A DNA stretch of 24,912 bases, taken from the NCBI GenBank assembly GCA_035291605.1, contig DATDRS010000044.1:1-24912 (forward strand). The letters are read 5' to 3'. The stretch's first letter is position 1. Each line of letters starts with the position of its first letter. The notes below the pieces were generated by a model that saw only the letters and a program-made list of their open reading frames with translations, searched no databases and had not been told where the DNA came from. The position numbers and the translations under genes are program-made. This document shows, piece after piece, positions 23,622-24,912 of this stretch. This stretch comes from DATDRS01 sp035291605. GTDB taxonomy: Bacteria > Chloroflexota > Anaerolineae > Anaerolineales > UBA6663.

Positions 23622-23646
23622 AGAGACGTTCCGGCGGAACGTCTCT
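23622..23646. repeat. Perfect hairpin between phosphatase and STAS copy 2
   Basis: AGAGACGTTCC (23622-23632) and GGAACGTCTCT (23636-23646) form an 11-bp perfect stem with a 3-base loop. It lies in the 85-base gap between the phosphatase stop (23662) and the STAS start (23576). No T-run follows on the transcribed (minus) strand, so it is not a standard intrinsic terminator. The sequence resembles the 'GTAGAGACGTTCC...GGAACGTCTCTAC' intergenic repeat family known from filamentous bacteria. It could also set relative expression of the phosphatase and downstream genes by mRNA processing or stability. Confidence 0.6.
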
Positions 23647-23661
23647 ACGGATCGGTGTATG

Positions 23662-24909
23662 TCAACTGCGCTTGGCGATCACGAAGGTGATGTCGTCGAA
23701 CAGCACATGGCCGTCCCGAAAGTCGTTAACGGCCCGCTCCAACGCCGAGGCGACGTCCGCCGCCGGAGCGTGATAGCTCTCGCGCAAAACGCGCCGCGGC
23801 CGCTCCATCCCAAAGGTCTCTCCCTGTGCGTTCGTCGCGTCCGTCAGGCCGTCGGTAAACATGAAAACGCAATCGCCCGGACGCAAGCGCACGGTACGTT
23901 GCTCCAGGGTATGCCCGGCGAACATACCCAACATCATGCCGGTACGCGTGAGTTCTATCCACTCGTCGCGTTCTGCCTGATACAACCAGGGTGGGTTATG
24001 CCCGGCGTTGACGTAGGTCAGATCGCCAGTCTCCGGGTTGAGCTGCGCGTAAAATAGGGTGACGAACATGCCCTGCGCCGTGTCCGCGCAGATCAAGCGG
24101 TTGGCCTGGGTGATGCAAGCGGCGGGCGGGCTGGCCCCGGCCGCCGTGGCGCGGACGATGCTGCGAGTGAGCGCCATAAACAGAGCGGCCGGCATGCCTT
24201 TGTCGGATACGTCGGCAATGACGATGCCCCAATCTGGCGCGGGGTGGGAGGCCGAGAGCGGGATAAAGTCATAAAAGTCGCCGCTGACCTTGCGCGCGGG
24301 CTGCCAGCGCGCCGCGAACTCCCAGCCCGGCAGGCGCGGCGTCTGGCGCGGCAGCAGGCTGGCCTGCACCTCGCGCGCGACGTGCAGTTCATGCTCCAAT
24401 TTCTCTTTCTCGATGATCTGCGCCTGCGCGGCTTGCAGGGACTCGTAGGCCTCCATCAATTGGCGATTTTTCTCCCGCATGTCGAGGAGCGCCGCGTTGT
24501 GCGCGTCGTGCAGGCGCATGCTCAATACCCGCACCATCTGGTAGGCGAGCGCCGGCTGCCGGGTCAGCAGCGCGTCAAAATCGGCGCGCGTCATCTCCAA
24601 CAGCCGCGCGGGCGTGCGCGCGCGCGCGCTTGCCGTGCGCAGGCCGTCGAGGTTAAGCAGGCTCATTTCGCCGATGTATTCCCCAGGCCCGCGCACGCGG
24701 ATCAGGCGTTCGTCGGCCGTCCCCAAAGCCTTGATGATTTCGACCTGCCCTTCGAGCACGATATAGAAGTGATCGCCATAATCGCCCTCGCGAAAAAGGA
24801 GCGTGCCCAGCGCGGTCTCGCACGGGCGCAGCGTGTCGGCCAGGCGCCGGACTTCGTCGGCGGGCAGGGAGGCAAACAGCGGCGTCTGGCTGATGAGGTG
24901 TTCGTTCAT
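23662..24909 (-). CDS. cNMP-binding domain / SpoIIE-type PP2C phosphatase (RsbU-like)
   Basis: A 415-residue protein. Residues about 5-135 form a cyclic-nucleotide-binding domain (REGDYGDHFYIVLEGQVEI), with the phosphate-binding cassette at G80-E81 and R91-T92-A93. About 138-188 is a coiled coil (REKNRQLMEAYESLQAAQ, ending EVQASLLPR). Residues about 190-413 are a SpoIIE-type PP2C domain with metal-binding Asps D211 (GDFYDF), D233 (IADVSDKG), D353 (FTDGLTD) and D405/D406 (FDDITF). It should dephosphorylate the phosphoserine of the STAS proteins, with activity set by nucleotide binding through the coiled coil. The start ATG 24909 fits the usual beginning of the sensor domain, but only three bases upstream are visible, so a longer protein is possible. 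It is the first visible gene of the minus-strand cluster. Confidence 0.9.
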   Translation of the reverse strand: MNEHLISQTPLFASLPADEVRRLADTLRPCETALGTLLFREGDYGDHFYIVLEGQVEIIKALGTADERLIRVRGPGEYIGEMSLLNLDGLRTASARARTPARLLEMTRADFDALLTRQPALAYQMVRVLSMRLHDAHNAALLDMREKNRQLMEAYESLQAAQAQIIEKEKLEHELHVAREVQASLLPRQTPRLPGWEFAARWQPARKVSGDFYDFIPLSASHPAPDWGIVIADVSDKGMPAALFMALTRSIVRATAAGASPPAACITQANRLICADTAQGMFVTLFYAQLNPETGDLTYVNAGHNPPWLYQAERDEWIELTRTGMMLGMFAGHTLEQRTVRLRPGDCVFMFTDGLTDATNAQGETFGMERPRRVLRESYHAPAADVASALERAVNDFRDGHVLFDDITFVIAKRS

Positions 24910-24912
24910 GCG

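Overview
The window is GC-rich, about 25 kb, and densely coded. It looks like chromosomal DNA of a Chloroflexota bacterium (Anaerolineae or Caldilineae type). That placement is an inference from three things: a giant double-zinc-ribbon/cyclase/AAA/TPR regulator, secreted subtilases with propeller and Trp/Gly repeats, and intergenic copies of the palindromic repeat whose spurious translation reads 'ACPERSEG'. I saw no rRNA, tRNA, CRISPR array, transposase or phage gene.

Layout. (1) 1-3628, minus strand: the 5' part of a secreted protein with a subtilase-type propeptide, downstream of a complete 1068-residue secreted S8 subtilase. The complete one carries a PQQ-like beta-propeller between propeptide and catalytic domain and ends in about 12 copies of a WAGGQMA heptad. 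(2) 3824-10738, plus strand: one 2304-residue regulator with two consecutive cyclase/AAA/TPR modules. The first cyclase has its catalytic residues and the second has lost them. (3) 10739-12626: an OmpR-type response regulator (minus strand) followed by a gene-poor stretch holding ACPERSEG-type repeats, a histidine-kinase C-terminal remnant and a possible second gene remnant. (4) 12627-18352, plus strand: a four-gene cluster with a small zinc-ribbon membrane protein, a membrane-anchored SH3b protein, a TRAFAC-like P-loop GTPase and a 1069-residue unrecognised protein with a C-terminal membrane anchor. This is the best candidate here for an undescribed system. (5) 18323-24909, minus strand: a tightly packed seven-gene cluster. 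In transcription order it holds a cyclic-nucleotide-binding/SpoIIE-type PP2C phosphatase, an RsbV-like STAS protein, an RsbW-like kinase, a second RsbV-like STAS protein, a GNAT acetyltransferase, an Npt-like transporter fused to HEAT repeats, and a stand-alone cyclic-nucleotide-binding protein.

How the parts may work together. Regions 2 and 5 share a possible second-messenger theme: one intact class III cyclase and two proteins with cyclic-nucleotide-binding folds, one of them fused to the phosphatase that would reset an RsbV/RsbW partner switch. Region 4 looks like an envelope-spanning GTPase machine: an outside SH3b/lectin-like domain, membrane anchors, a cytoplasmic GTPase and a very large helical partner. 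The link between regions is inference; the domain calls rest on motifs visible in the sequence.
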